From Telmatactis stephensoni (lineage: Eukaryota > Cnidaria > Anthozoa > Actiniaria > Isophelliidae), in NCBI GenBank assembly GCA_029948255.1, contig JALIZF010001938.1, positions 248,001 through 312,000 on the forward strand: DNA of 64,000 bases, given 5' to 3'. Numbering within the stretch: the first letter of the stretch is position 1; every line of letters begins with the position of its first letter. The notes beneath the pieces are model-generated. The model was not told where the DNA came from. It saw only the letters and a list, made by a program, of their open reading frames with translations, and made no database searches. This document shows, piece after piece, positions 10,629 through 21,265 of this stretch. The position numbers and the translations under genes were made by a program.

Positions 10629-11260
10629 GAAAAGGGGGAAGGTGTGATGAACTGTGTATATAAAATTAACTTAGTTTTAAATTGAATGTAGCTTAATGAA
10701 TCAATAACATAATTAAGTTTATTTTTTCACGAAAGAATGTAAACACATCTTGTATATACTGTTCTCGCGGCTTTGGCCGCTCGCTCTCAATACAAGAACC
10801 TTTCGCGAGAACGCCAAGAGCAAAGCTTCTGAAAGTAAAAGAGAAACTTACAAGAAGTCTTGGAGCAGACTCCCCCAGAGTCCCAGACATCAATGAAGAA
10901 GATATTAAAGATGTATAAGAAAAGGAGCACACTCACCCAGAGTCCCAGATAAATGAAGAGTTTGAAGTAGAGTTGAAGTGGAGCTGAAGTAGAGGTGAAT
11001 CACTCGGTCCTACATAAAGAATTCGCTGTGAAACAAACTAACCACACCTGAAGCACCTGATAACCATTGATTACGAGAATTGAAGTTCAAGGATTCAGAG
11101 TAAGAAAAGTTGTGGAAACAGTGAGTACACGTGAACAAGTCCATCTACTTGAAGTGAGCACATTGCAAAATTTAAAAGAAGCAAAAGACGCCAAAAACAA
11201 ACAAACATTAAGTACAAAAAAATATCTTGTAAGAAAAAAAATCTTTATCTTGTAAATTTA
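10629..11260 (+). mobile_element. Polypurine tract and probable 3' LTR of the Gypsy remnant
   Basis: After the RNase H/connector fragment a purine run (GAAAAGGGGGAAGG, 10629-10642) is followed by TGTGATGAAC, the expected PPT-LTR junction with a TG start. The following 600 bp has a TATATAAA-like element at 10655 and no gene. The LTR end was not determined, and no second LTR copy was found, so the 3' limit is a guess. Confidence 0.4.
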
Positions 11261-11423
11261 TCATATTTAGACTGTTGAAACTTAGAAAAATATCATTTAG
11301 GAATAACTTTAATTTAGTCTTTAAGTATAATTGTGATCTTTTAATATATGAAGATCACAAAACATCAAAAAATACTGAGTATTTTCTGTGTGCTTATTAA
11401 TTGTACCTCTGTATTCTTTTCAG

Positions 11424-11771
11424 GTTCATCTGATGTTTCTATGACAGTCGTCAGTGATAATGAGGAAGAAGACAGTTTTCTTGGTGAGTTCCTATTTCAC
11501 TTATCACTTCACCAATCTACTTTTTCAATGATCTTTATTTCATTCATTCGCTCATGACATCGATTTCTATATTTTTTCCTTTTTATTCTTTATTTCTTAT
11601 TTCATTTATTCCTTCCTTTCAGAGTTATCTTTGGAAGACTCCTCATTAAGCCACGTAGAAGAGTCCAGCTTCCATCTGACCTTCGAAAAACTGCTACCCA
11701 GTAGAGGTTACTTGTACAACATGAAATACAACGGTAAGAAGACCATCGATTGGATGTACAAAAAGACCTAG
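11424..11771 (+). CDS. Two candidate exons of an unknown acidic protein
   Basis: Exon 11424-11483 (60 bp) lies between TTTTCAG and GTGAGT; exon 11623-11733 (111 bp) lies between CTTTCAG and GTAAGA. Both are phase 1 with lengths divisible by three and read SSDVSMTVVSDNEEEDSFL joined to LSLEDSSLSHVEESSFHL. Without use of the second donor the frame runs to TAG at 11769-11771. Clean splice signals and matching phase argue for real exons, but I do not recognise the protein. They could be the upstream part of the Mutator-like fragment at 12.24 kb, or a separate decayed gene. Confidence 0.4.
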
Positions 11772-12022
11772 GGTAAGCCTTACAAATAATTAACTTAGTC
11801 AAACCTAATATGGGTAAAGAGTGATTTTCCTTTGCCAGTGAATAGTTAGTTCTAAACTCTGTTCTTTATCAACTACTTTAAACCAAATAGACATTTTTCT
11901 TTCATTGGCGAAGCAAAATCGCCTTAATTAATGTGATCATTCTATTGCCTATATAATTGTAATAGTTCTTTGCCAATATTAGATTAATATAAGCACACTA
12001 TGCTATAATTTTGATGAACGGT

Positions 12023-12114
12023 AGACGAACGGTGAGCTTGCAATGATAGAGACCTGTGAATAATTGTTCTAGGTGTTGAAAATGTCTCTATCATTGCACG
12101 CTCACCGTTTGTCT
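12023..12114. repeat. 31-bp inverted repeat forming a hairpin
   Basis: Arms 12023-12053 and 12084-12114 are reverse complements with two mismatches, around a 30-base spacer. The shared core is GCAATGATAGAGAC. Could be a very small MITE or the joined ends of a deleted transposon. Confidence 0.8.
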
Positions 12115-12237
12115 CGCTTGGATGCAAAAGCACGGCTACCTTTCAAGATGGGCACAGGGAACTGTGAAGGGGACTATTCACCCTGGAAAACATAAGCCCA
12201 TATTTTCATTACTCATTGAATTTTTCATTTATTTTAG

Positions 12238-12560
12238 ATCTATCCATACTAACAATGACATCGAGAGTTGGCACAGCAGACTGAACCGAAGAGCACTGTA
12301 ACTGCCACCAGATCCAGTTCTACCTCTTAATCAAGCTCCTACACAGCGAAGCTATCCTTGTACAGTTGCAAGTTGAGCTTGTAACTCAAGCAAAGCTCAC
12401 AAGAATTCAAAGAAAGTGTCATCAGGGAATTACAAGCAAAGACCTTCCAACTGTGGGACTGTTACGAAACCTCAAAATTGATGTTTATAGGCTACTTAAG
12501 AAGTGTTCTATTTTGACAGTTCATTCTGTTGAATATCTTTTTTCTTTCTATAACTGAATA
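12238..12560 (+). pseudogene. Mutator-like (MULE/FLYWCH-associated) C-terminal fragment
   Basis: After an acceptor-like TTTTAG the sequence reads HTNNDIESWHSRLNRRAL then a stop. In another frame from about 12328 it reads LLIKLLHSEAILVQLQVE and continues TQAKLTRIQRK. The T-N-N-x-x-E-x-W-H-x-R-L-N signature followed by a leucine-rich helix and a K-L-x-R-x-Q-R-K segment is, from memory, the C-terminal part of MULE-related proteins in animal genomes. A frameshift lies between about 12295 and 12328. No catalytic domain is present. Confidence 0.5.
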
Positions 12561-13314
12561 TCAAGAGTTTGTTTCAAAAATTTGAACTTCACTTACATTT
12601 TATAGATGGCAAGCCTGAGTCCGGCAACATTATTGGAATTCGTGAATCTCAAATAATGCAACAAACTCTTGAGCATGGCTTTTCAGCAAAATCTTTTCAG
12701 TAGAATCTGCTGAAATTAGAAATAAACTTGAATTTTGCATTCATAAACTTTGTAAATATTTTTATGTAATTCTGAATAAAATTGAATCAACACATGTAAA
12801 ATTACTGTTTGGCTTCAATGGAGGGAGGATTGGTGACGAACTGCCAAAAATGGCAGATTTCACGTTTGAAATCCGTCATGTTTGTCATGAAAGGATGTTT
12901 GAGCTATGAAGTTATTACATTGGAAGTAATAAAATAATGCGCCATAGAAGTCATCTATACACTAAGAAGTCTTTTGCATTTATATTTAGGTAGTTTTGAA
13001 GTGAATTAATTGGAGTTTGGATTGATGATCATGTTCGAACGTTCAAGTCCCCATGACGACAATTCTTGAGATTCGATCACCTACAAGTCATGGAGTTAGA
13101 AGTCATCTGTAGAATTAAGAATCTTACACAATACCAGTAAGATACTTCTCCTCAAGTGTCACAGGTACTTGGAATTTGGGCGAATAGACTCAGATTTGTG
13201 CGAAACGTCTTGGTAATTGTGTGAATCGACTTGTGTAAAATACTTTTGTGCAAAATGACTGTAAATCGATCAACCACAAACTACAGATAAACCACACACC
13301 TAAGAACAGGAAAG

Positions 13315-13602
13315 GTCAACTGCAATTGTTGGTGATTCAATGGTCAAGGGAATTCTTGGTTGGAAAATTGGAAGAAAAAACTAGGTAAAAAGTCATCGTC
13401 AAGTCGTTTTCTGGTGCCACAACTAACGACATGAAACATTATGTTAAACCAACATTAGCAAAAAATCCACAGCACATAATCCTACACATAGGAACCAACG
13501 AGCTAAATAAAATGAATCCTAAACAAATTGCTGAACATATTGAAAACCTTGCTCACATGGTACGAAATGAGAGCCAAGCCCAAGTCACTCACAGTTGAAC
13601 AA
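13315..13602 (+). pseudogene. SGNH/GDSL-hydrolase-like fragment (retroelement ORF1 type)
   Basis: Reads GDSMVKGILGWKIGRK, then after a frameshift near 13385 SFSGATTNDMKHYVKP and IILHIGTNELNKMNPKQI. GDS (nucleophile block), the G-A-T-T segment and H-I-G-T-N-(D/E) match blocks I, II and III of SGNH hydrolases. In cnidarians such domains are common in ORF1 proteins of LINEs and of DIRS-like elements. The third block has Glu where Asp is usual. Stops follow at about 13600. Decayed. Confidence 0.65.
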
Positions 13603-14676
13603 ACTCTTAAATGGTATTGCACTGAGGAATAACTTAACAAAATCTTAAAGCTACAATTATGCTGTCTTTTTAGATGGATACATCAAAACCACACACATAT
13701 ATTTTCAGGTTTTTATTAGTACTTTCATAGAAAAAAAATGTTCCCGCAGCTTGAGGTAACCCATAGGGCTTCCCTAGGGCTAACCAGGGAATCCTTGGGA
13801 CTCTGTTCTATTTCTACAAGTTTGGGTATTTAACAGATTTCTCAAGTAAAACAGATCAGTTTCATAGACCCAGGGAAACCCCAAGTTGGTAATTGACATT
13901 TTTTCCTGTTTGTACATGAAATTCACTATGTGAAATACACGTTATGAAATTAGGAGCTTCACTTTTGAAGAGATACTGAAATTACTAATTTCAAGTAATT
14001 TTACCAATATTTCCTCTTTTTTCTAAGATTATTGAATATCGAGGAAATTGGATTTTTGCACCACAAACATCTGTGACCCTGGCGGCTTATTTGTCCACCC
14101 TAGTGCAAGAATATCTAATCGAATTCTCAGAACTGCATGCAGACCATCGCATTATTCCCAAACGGTACTATATGGTTCACTATCATATGCTTATTGTAAG
14201 GTATATTACTGTATATGTGCTGTTAACATAATGAGCATCAAATACTAGAAATATTGATGTATAATACTTTCACACATTGTTAACTTTTTGGTAGGAAAAT
14301 TAAATGAACTTCAGACAACTTGAAAACAAAAGAAGCCTTAATTAACATTTTTCTCATTTATATAAGTACTTTGTGAAACCTAACACTCCCCTTTTGTTGT
14401 ACTAATAGGAGAGGTCTTTTGGTTCACAATTGGTCAGTGAGATTTGAAGCAAAACATACTTATTTTAAAAAGCTTGCATTTAAGACCAACAACTTTAAGG
14501 TGAAGGTTATAATTATTCTTACAAAAACACAGCTAAGTATTGATTTTGAGATTAGGTCCATTCCTTAATTTGCCTTTCCTCTTGTACAGGCAGCCAAAAA
14601 GACTGCTTTTAGTTCATTTGTAAATGAAAAATGGGTTTTGGCCGATGGCCACTTTGAGATAAACTGAGAAAAAGTG
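13603..14676. other. Stretch without recognisable gene
   Basis: AT-rich, no domain-like translation, no strong repeat. A few T-rich tracts only. Confidence 0.5.
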
Positions 14677-15264
14677 AACACCTGAAATATATGTCATCTT
14701 ATATTGAGATTAAGGTATCAGGGTACCCCAAAGTTTCTCAAAAGGGTCGATTTTTACTTTTTTACATTTTCTGATAGAATACACAATAAGCTATACTACT
14801 GGAAGGGGATGTGTGAAATTGAGGTGAAAACCATTTGAAAAGAGTGTGAAATTTGTAAACATGTGAAAAAACAAGTGAATTTTTTTCATGTGAAATTTTA
14901 GGTAGTGTGAAATGATGTGAAATTTTCTTCACCATTTCACATGCATGTGAAAAATTCCATTAGATACCATTTAACACCTGAAATATATGTCATCTTATAT
15001 TGAGATTAAGGTATCAGGGTACCCCAAAGTTTCTCAAAAGGGTCGATTTTTACTTTTTTACATTTTCTGATAGAATACACAATAAGCTATACTACTGGAA
15101 GGGGATGTGTGAAATTGAGGTGAAAACCATTTGAAAAGAGTGTGAAATTTGTAAACATGTGAAAAAACAAGTGAATTTTTTTCATGTGAAATTTTAGGTA
15201 GTGTGAAATGATGTGAAATTTTCTTCACCATTTCACATGCATGTGAAAAATTCCATTAGATACC
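14677..15264. repeat. 292-bp tandem duplication
   Basis: 14677-14968 and 14973-15264 read identically (start AACACCTGAAATATATGTCA, end CATTAGATACC), separated by four bases. The unit includes its own TTTCACATGCATGTGAAA palindrome near its end. Identity implies a recent duplication. Confidence 0.9.
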
Positions 15265-15625
15265 CAAAGCATGTGAAATGGCGTGTGAAATTTTCTTCAC
15301 CATTTCACATGCATGTGAAAAAATCCATTAGATACCCAAAGCATGTGAAATGACATGTGAAATTTTTGCAGCCATTTCACATGCATGTGAAATAATTTAT
15401 TATATACTCAGAGCATGTGAAATAATATGTGAAATATTCCCAGTGATTTTACATGCATGTGAAAAAATTGTTTTATACCCAAAGCATGTGAAATAATTAT
15501 TGACATGGAATGTTCCCAGTGATTTCACATACATGTGAAAACATTTATTATACACCCAAAGCATGTGAAATAACATGAAATTTTCCCAGTGATTTCAGGA
15601 CTTACCAATCATGTGAAAATACATT
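15265..15625. repeat. ~72-bp minisatellite built on GCATGTGAAAT and TTTCACATGCATGTGAAA
   Basis: Five diverging units, each starting AAGCATGTGAAAT, with a central CCCAGTGATTTCACATGC-like block and a TTATATACCC-like end. Each unit carries a full or partial copy of the 18-bp perfect palindrome. The array continues from the end of the 292-bp duplication, which holds the first units. Divergence increases to the right. Confidence 0.85.
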
Positions 15626-16423
15626 TTTTTCTCGGCTATAATAATGAGATCAGCAAGAGTAAAAGTTTATGAAGTTCTTAATAAATTATGCATCCCATCA
15701 AATTTACATGCCAGGCATATTCAATCACAATTTTACATATGTAATTTAAAATATAATAGAAACATTTGTGTAGCAACCCTACTACATCATAAGATCAATC
15801 AATGTGTACATGGTACTAGTTATTACTGTCCATCAATACATTTATGTTGATATATCATGTCAAGAAATTAAACTTCTTAATGTCTGAACTTACCAAAGTA
15901 TAAAAAATCTTGGGCTTGTACAATGCAGTTAATAAAAGTTTCTTTCTGCTTACATGTATCATATAACATGTAATCTTTCATAATTAATGTAGAATTTACA
16001 AAAACTAGCTTATAGATCAAAATTTACCTAATCAACAGTCTGGAAGATATCAAATTCTACTGGAAAGAATTGCATCACAAATATATTGTTTGACTACATG
16101 TAGGTGGTCAACTGCAATGTGTTTCACTGAGGCTCACTCTTATTCAATGAAATCATAATTAAACTTGGCTATTAGTTTGCATATTGTATAAGGACATAAC
16201 TTAGATAGTTTTACAAACAGTAACAGGGTGATCTCTCATAATCTCAACTTATTATATGATTGAGTCTGATTTCTTTGTTATTCATAGGACTTTATATCAC
16301 TAAATTCACGATGATTATATATTCAAGGGTTGTATATAGAGCTTCTCCGGGTTGTATCTGTATAAATCACTTGAATTTATAATTCCCTGGGTTTATCTAG
16401 ATACATCACTTGAATTTATAATT
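15626..16423. other. Stretch without recognisable gene; short 40-bp tandem at its end
   Basis: No coding signal. At 16349-16430 two ~40-bp units share ATCACTTGAATTTATAATT and abut the truncated 5' end of the Penelope-like element. Confidence 0.5.
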
Positions 16424-17054
16424 TCGTTCCATACTTGATGTTGAGGATCTTACTCATTTTCTAAAACGTAATTGTTTCCCAGCTCATGTTATTGATAATT
16501 CTATCAATAATTATCTTAAATCCAAGGATTCCAATCATTCTGATGTCAATGATATTACTCAGTCAACGTCCTCTTCACTTAATATCCGTTATTTCAAATT
16601 GCCATACATTGGCAAACAATCTAAACTCACTGATATCAAGATAAGATCACTGTGCAAACGTTTTTGTAAGGAACTTAACATTAAGTTAGTTTTCACTTCA
16701 TTCAAGATAAAAAATATGTTTAGTTTTAAAGATCCCATTCCTAAAAGCCTTAAATCCTGTGTTGTCTATGAATTTTCTTGTGCTGGCTGTAATGCCAGAT
16801 ATCTGGGCGAAACGTCTCGCCATCTATCAACCAGGATTAAAGAGCACACTATAACGGACAAAAACTCACATATTTTCAAACATCTTTCTTCCTCCCCGAC
16901 CTGTAGGGCAGCATACTCTTTAGATTGTTTCAAAATTTTAGAGTCTGCTAAATCTTCCTTCATTTTAAAAATAAAGGAAGCTTTTTATATTAATAAACTT
17001 AAACCAGAATTAAACAAACAACTACAACATTTCAAATCAGCCTTCAGTGGTTAA
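16424..17054 (+). pseudogene. Penelope-like element, C-terminal part with GIY-YIG endonuclease
   Basis: Open frame from about 16424 to TAA at 17052-17054 with no upstream start; it is the end of a longer protein. It contains the RT-thumb/linker (IRYFKLPYIGKQSKL) and the GIY-YIG nuclease, with VYEFSCAGCNARYLGETSRH supplying the zinc-like C-x-x-C and the Y-x-G-E-T core, then R-x-x-x-H (TRIKEH) and a late E-A-F-Y-I block. The RT domain is missing, so the copy is 5' truncated. The nuclease makes the target nick in Penelope-like retrotransposons. It is followed by a hammerhead-like motif, the known arrangement in this class. Confidence 0.85.
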
Positions 17055-17161
17055 TTGTTTTGTCTGGTGCCTTTATTATGTTATCATTTAGTTGTCATTC
17101 ATAGTATATCAGGTTACGTACTATATATATAACTAGGTCTATGAAATTTTGTAATCATATC

Positions 17162-17213
17162 TTTAGTCTACTGAAGATGGCATGTGAAATGCCGAAACAT
17201 GTTTAGAATAAAA
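17162..17213 (+). ncRNA. Hammerhead-ribozyme-like motif at the Penelope-like 3' end
   Basis: CTGAAGA (17171-17177) fits the CUGANGA core; GGCAT/ATGCC (17179-17183 with 17189-17193) can form stem II; GAAA (17194-17197) follows; ACATGT can form a minimal self-complementary stem III; TTTAGTCTA (17162-17170) pairs with TAGAATAAA downstream in 8 of 9 positions as stem I. The order is that of a type I hammerhead. One extra U lies between the core and stem II, so activity is uncertain. Penelope-like elements are reported to carry such minimal hammerheads. Confidence 0.5.
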
Positions 17214-17349
17214 AGTTTGATCGTATATTTGAAGTGTAAAGCCCAATAAACCTATTAGCAACGATCAACAGTGGATCAAACACAAGTTTTTTATTAAAGA
17301 ATGCAGCAAAATGACTTGGATTGATCAGAACCAAAACTCACCTAACTAT

Positions 17350-18180
17350 GAATCTCGCAAGAGGAAGCACAAGTTCAGAAGAGTCCGACCACTTTAAGAT
17401 CACAGTCATGTCGGTCAGTGATCGAAATGTACAAAAGAACATGTCTGTGTTTACTGTCCAAAGACCCTGAACTCTGCAAATGCACTGATGAAACACTTCG
17501 TGAGAGCAAGTTTGTGAAGTTGCTCTCAAATTCAACAATGCTTGTTGATGGGCGTGTACAAGTGAAAATGCCATGGAAAGAAACTGGTCCACCGAAGGTG
17601 AGCAACCATGACATCACATACAAAAGAAAGCTGTGCTCAGAAAAGAGCTTTAACAAGCGGAATTGTTTTGATGTTGTAGATGAAGTGGTTTGGCAACTCG
17701 TTGAGCAAGAGTTTGTCATCAAGGTACCAGAGGACAAGATAGACCACGACCAGAGTGGTATCTTCCACTTCAACCTGTCTTCACACCAGACAACTCGACA
17801 AAAGTTCATCTGGTGTTTCATCCTTCATGCAAAGGGCACGATGACTTGTCTCTCAATGACCATCTAGAGAAAGGCCCAAACTATATTAAAAACCTCAGCG
17901 AACGCTCTCATGGCATGGTGATGGGATGGTGTTGCCTACCCTATTGGTCTTGTATCACCAGTCACAATAAAGTTCTGCATCGACTTACAAGAACTTTGGA
18001 GCTCAGGCTTCAACTGGGATGACATACTTCCTGAGAGTATCCAACAAAAGTGGATAGAGAACTTAGGAGTGATGAACCACCTTCTGACTTTCGAGTTTGA
18101 CCGACAACTGAAACCTGCCAATGCCCAAGGATCACCCGAAGTGCATGGATTCTCAGAAGGAGGGGAGTTAGCCTATGGAA
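17350..18180 (+). pseudogene. BEL/Pao pol fragment with internal gap and frameshifts
   Basis: Before about 17720 the frame reads LVDGRVQVKMPWKETGPP, the conserved VDGxYxVxxPWK entry to the BEL/Pao RT region. After a frameshift it reads WYLPLQPVFTPDNSTKVHLV and SLNDHLEKGPNYIKNL, the early RT motifs. From about 17940, in another frame, comes IGLVSPVTIKFCIDLQELW and DILPESIQQKWIENLGVM, the stretch that follows RT in this family (YDPLGLxSP-like). The polymerase catalytic part between them is absent: the two halves are joined near 17930. The fragment ends at the left terminus of the following DNA transposon. Confidence 0.75.
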
Positions 18181-18365
18181 CTGTAATAGAGATCATTTGC
18201 ATAAGTGCAACTACGTATGATAATTAACTACTATAGTAGAAATGACCACTATTTATGCAAATTAACTGTACCCCTGGATAAGCTTTTTGTTTTAGTTTTA
18301 TTGCACTACACATTGATGTTCACTTGTTCTGATCTTGCTGACATTATACTGTATTTACATTGTTA

Positions 18366-18794
18366 CTATACATCATCAAACAGTACAATGTGTCGCTGAG
18401 CTAGGAAAGTACAAAGTTCTACGACTACTGGTTGAAACCACTTATGGTGGCGCCAAATGCTTCCTATAGCAAAATAGGTTTTTACATGCTTTATGACGAG
18501 TTCAACTATGATTCGGCACCTGGAGAGTCTTCGATTGAATCTCCTTGCAAATATTTGCTGATTCCTTGGCAAGTGTCGGATTTGAGTCACGCGAAAAGGT
18601 GTTACCAATGGGTGGACATCACCATAACCCTTGTCCGCCAAAAGCACGCCACCACGAGGCATATCATAATTTGTACGTGGTCCGATTCTATCCATTAATT
18701 GAAAATTGCTAGCATCATTTTGGGCTCCTAGAAAACCAGCCTGCAGGAAAACAATATTTCCAAGATTATCCACTATGACATTGGGTATTCATCA
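18366..18794 (-). pseudogene. DDE_Tnp_4-type transposase, C-terminal half
   Basis: From the 5' side the frame reads NLGNIVFLQAGFLGAQNDAS, then LLADKGYGDVHPLVTPFR and FNRRLSRCRIIVELVIKHVK. The A-D-K-G-Y block carries the second catalytic Asp, and R-x-x-I-V-E carries the catalytic Glu, of the HARBI1/IS5-like DDE_Tnp_4 fold. Two TGA codons close the frame just upstream (about 18795-18800), so the first catalytic Asp and N-terminal half are missing in this frame. The ATG at 18773 is internal. The element has probably lost autonomous activity. Confidence 0.75.
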
Positions 18795-19518
18795 GGTGAT
18801 AATGACGATGTCCACGAGAACTGGGGGAGGAGCCATTAAAGATTTGACTTTTCAAAACCAGACCCTCCTACTTTATTATTTCCCATTTCTTAATTATATG
18901 AATTGTTATAATCAAAGAGAGTTGCGTGACCCAAACCTTTCATGAAAACAGCTTTTATAACACTGAGATTGATCTAACTCCTTTTTTATGCAAAAATTGT
19001 CGTTATAAAAGTCCTGCAGTATACGCCTTTTCTAAGATTTACGGCTGTGCAAAGATGGCTAAGTTATCTGCCTGTTACCAAAGGTACACAGTAAAAATAT
19101 CAGCTGGAAACTCCCACTGGCTTTTTCACTGAAACAAGCTGAAATTTATTTCGAGTGCTTACATTAAATCCATGAAACAATTGAGCAATATATTATCATA
19201 GAGTTATGGCAGTTTTAACACTGTGAAAATGTACAAGCTAAATTGCGCATAGCAATATTAATTGAATAATGGCAATAAATGACGTAACATTTTGTGCTCA
19301 GGGCATTTATCACCATTGTACATGTTTGTAGGATTTTGATTAATCTATAAGGCAGTGTACAATAAAAACAAAGGTGATTATGTATTTCCAAATTAATAAA
19401 AGCTTATCGGGTTTTATTTTGGTGGCGTTTGTGTTCTTTTCTTAAGCATTACTATAAATGTCAACCCAAGAACCGCTATAGCCCACACTAACCTGACACT
19501 AAGCCAGGACGTAGCGCA

Positions 19519-20119
19519 ATGCCAAAATTCTGGAGACCATTCGAAGAGACAGAAGAGCTAGAACCCGACCAAAATGAACCGTGTAAGTGGTTCTTCTTTC
19601 AGTAACCTTGGTAACATTTGGACTTTAGCATGTTAGGTGCTTTACTTATATTGCTTTCCCATATTTTGCAGTTGATGCTCCGACCAAGAAATTCAAACGT
19701 CTTGCTGTAACCAAAGAAGAAGAAGAGATTGTTCTTGAAGTATACTCTAAATTTTCCTGGTTGGGACGAGATACTGGAGAACTGTCAAGAAACGCATAAG
19801 AGACAAACTACTTCGTGGCCACAAGACGTTAAAGGCGAAAGAGTATTACCGGGATGCAATGCGAGAGAAGATCATCAAGAGAATCCGGAGTATAGTTAAT
19901 CTGAACGTTGGCATTGCCCAGAAACAGGAAGAATCTACATCTGCCCAGTTGGTTAGAATGTCCAAAACGATCCTCGATGCCAAGACAAGATACTCCAAAA
20001 AAAGCCTCCCTGAAGATAGGGCAGCTGCAAAGTTCAATTACGCAAAACATCTAGACCGCGATTCTGATGATTCTTCCGAGGAAGACCAGGATGGGGAAAA
20101 GAAGGTTAGCACCTACTGA
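19519..20119 (+). pseudogene. Accessory gene of the same transposon (Lys/Glu-rich)
   Basis: Exon 19519-19582 begins at ATG after AGCGCA and ends at GTAAGT; the second exon starts at 19672 after TTTTGCAG, and the phases match. It reads MPKFWRPFEETEELEPDQ then TKKFKRLAVTKEEEEIVLEV. Near 19770 the frame shifts: the continuation is WRTVKKRIRDKLLRGHKTLK in another frame and then open to 20119 with IVNLNVGIAQKQEESTS and an acidic DSDDSSEEDQDGE tail. Similar basic sequence continues past 20119 in a further frame. The second protein of Harbinger-type elements usually binds DNA and aids transposition; I see no clear Myb motif here. Confidence 0.5.
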
Positions 20120-20510
20120 TGACGAGCCAGCTGTGTCACAGAGGGCTGTAACTGGAACACATAAGAAGAGAAAGACGCCCAAGGGGAAGTTGTCAGTGGG
20201 TGCTCACAAAGCACATACCAAAATTAAAATTAAATTAATTGATTAAGTGTTCTATGCAGTTTTAATGCAGTGCTTCTATATTTTTATTAGTAAAAATTTG
20301 AGAATGTTTGCATGCTAGCTTTCTTCTAGGGCTATCGCATTAATTGGGGGACAACCTTGCATACATCGCTCAACTTGCATGTTTATTTTTGATGAAATAA
20401 AACCAACAAAAGCACTTATCCATGCGTGCAAGGGTAATTTGCATATTTGGTCGCTGTTTCTACTATAGTAGTTAATTATCATACGTAGTTGCACTTATGT
20501 GAAAGATCTC

Positions 20511-21050
20511 AAATATTCCTAAGATGGGAACTAGATGACGGATCCTATAAATGTGTGTGATCCTATAAATTAGCGTTTCAAATTACAAGTAGAACCATGA
20601 GGACTCCAAAGTTAAGACTAAACTAACACCAATTTCTTAGGTAAATCATATGCTATTCAACAAGAAGGCCCGCAACGAGAAGCCTTGAAACACAGAGTCA
20701 CAGACAAGCACATGTGATATGCTGTAAAGTCAACACCAGAGCAAAGAAAAAAGTCAAAATTCAATGCCTTCTGTGATTCACATAACGAGGATGAGGATGG
20801 TGCACCTACTCAGCCACCAAAATAGAAGAAAACACGGAGAAGTAAGCTACAAAGCACACACAGCTCGCCAATCAATGTGCGAACAGGCAGTGGCAAGTCT
20901 CGGCTTTATGTCACATGTACTAAACAAACTTGACAAGAAACTGGATGACAGCTTTATCTAAAGATGACTTTCAATTCAAGAAACATGCAGCCTCATAACA
21001 GTTTTTGTTGCTATACGTATACTGGCTTTACTCTGTGTTTTTAATTAGAA
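20511..21050. other. Mostly unassigned; exon-like segment near 20640-20960
   Basis: After TTTCTTAG at 20640 there are coding-like blocks (FNAFCDSHNEDEDGAP near 20760) interrupted by stops. Not recognised; possibly a decayed exon. Confidence 0.25.
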
Positions 21051-21054
21051 GCAA

Positions 21055-21265
21055 GGATGACACAGTTGGTTAGTGTGTGGCCTTCGGTGCGAGAGGTCCC
21101 GAGTTTGATTCCCAGTGACTTCACATCTTTGTTTTGACTTTTTTCCTTTCTGTGTAGCTTTAATTAGCTTTAAATACCCTTAAAACGGAGCACTGATGGA
21201 GAGAGGGGGTAAAATGAGCGCACTGTCGGCTTCCTGGAAGATTAGCTTGGCTAAAGGAACTACCG
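21055..21265 (+). mobile_element. tRNA-derived SINE, copy 1
   Basis: The head has an A-box-like TGACACAGTTGGTTAG and a B-box-like GAGTTTGATTCCC. It is followed by a body (AGTGACTTCACATC, TTTTGACTT, TGTAGCTTTAAT, ATACCCTTAAAACGGAGCAC, TGATGGAGA) repeated almost unchanged in a second copy at 63083. Two independent copies with different flanks and a Pol III promoter define a SINE family. The 3' limit is taken where similarity fades. Confidence 0.85.

Larger units (their letters stand above)
18189..20510. mobile_element. 2.3-kb two-gene DNA transposon with long terminal inverted repeats (PIF/Harbinger- or ISL2EU-like)
   Basis: The left end 18200-18242 and right end 20457-20499 are perfect 43-bp inverted copies, with imperfect pairing outward to GAGATC (18189-18194) and GATCTC (20505-20510) and inward for about 20 more bases. 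Between them lie a DDE_Tnp_4-like gene on the minus strand and a second gene on the plus strand, with their 5' ends facing each other around 18.9-19.5 kb. The two-gene divergent layout suits Harbinger-type elements. The target-site duplication could not be resolved with confidence. Confidence 0.85.

Noticed and set aside
14677..15625. CRISPR-like array
   Set aside because: Units are full tandem repeats without unique spacers, in eukaryotic DNA with introns.
16766..16963. Minus-strand frame opposite the GIY-YIG domain
   Set aside because: Antisense shadow of the Penelope-like coding sequence.
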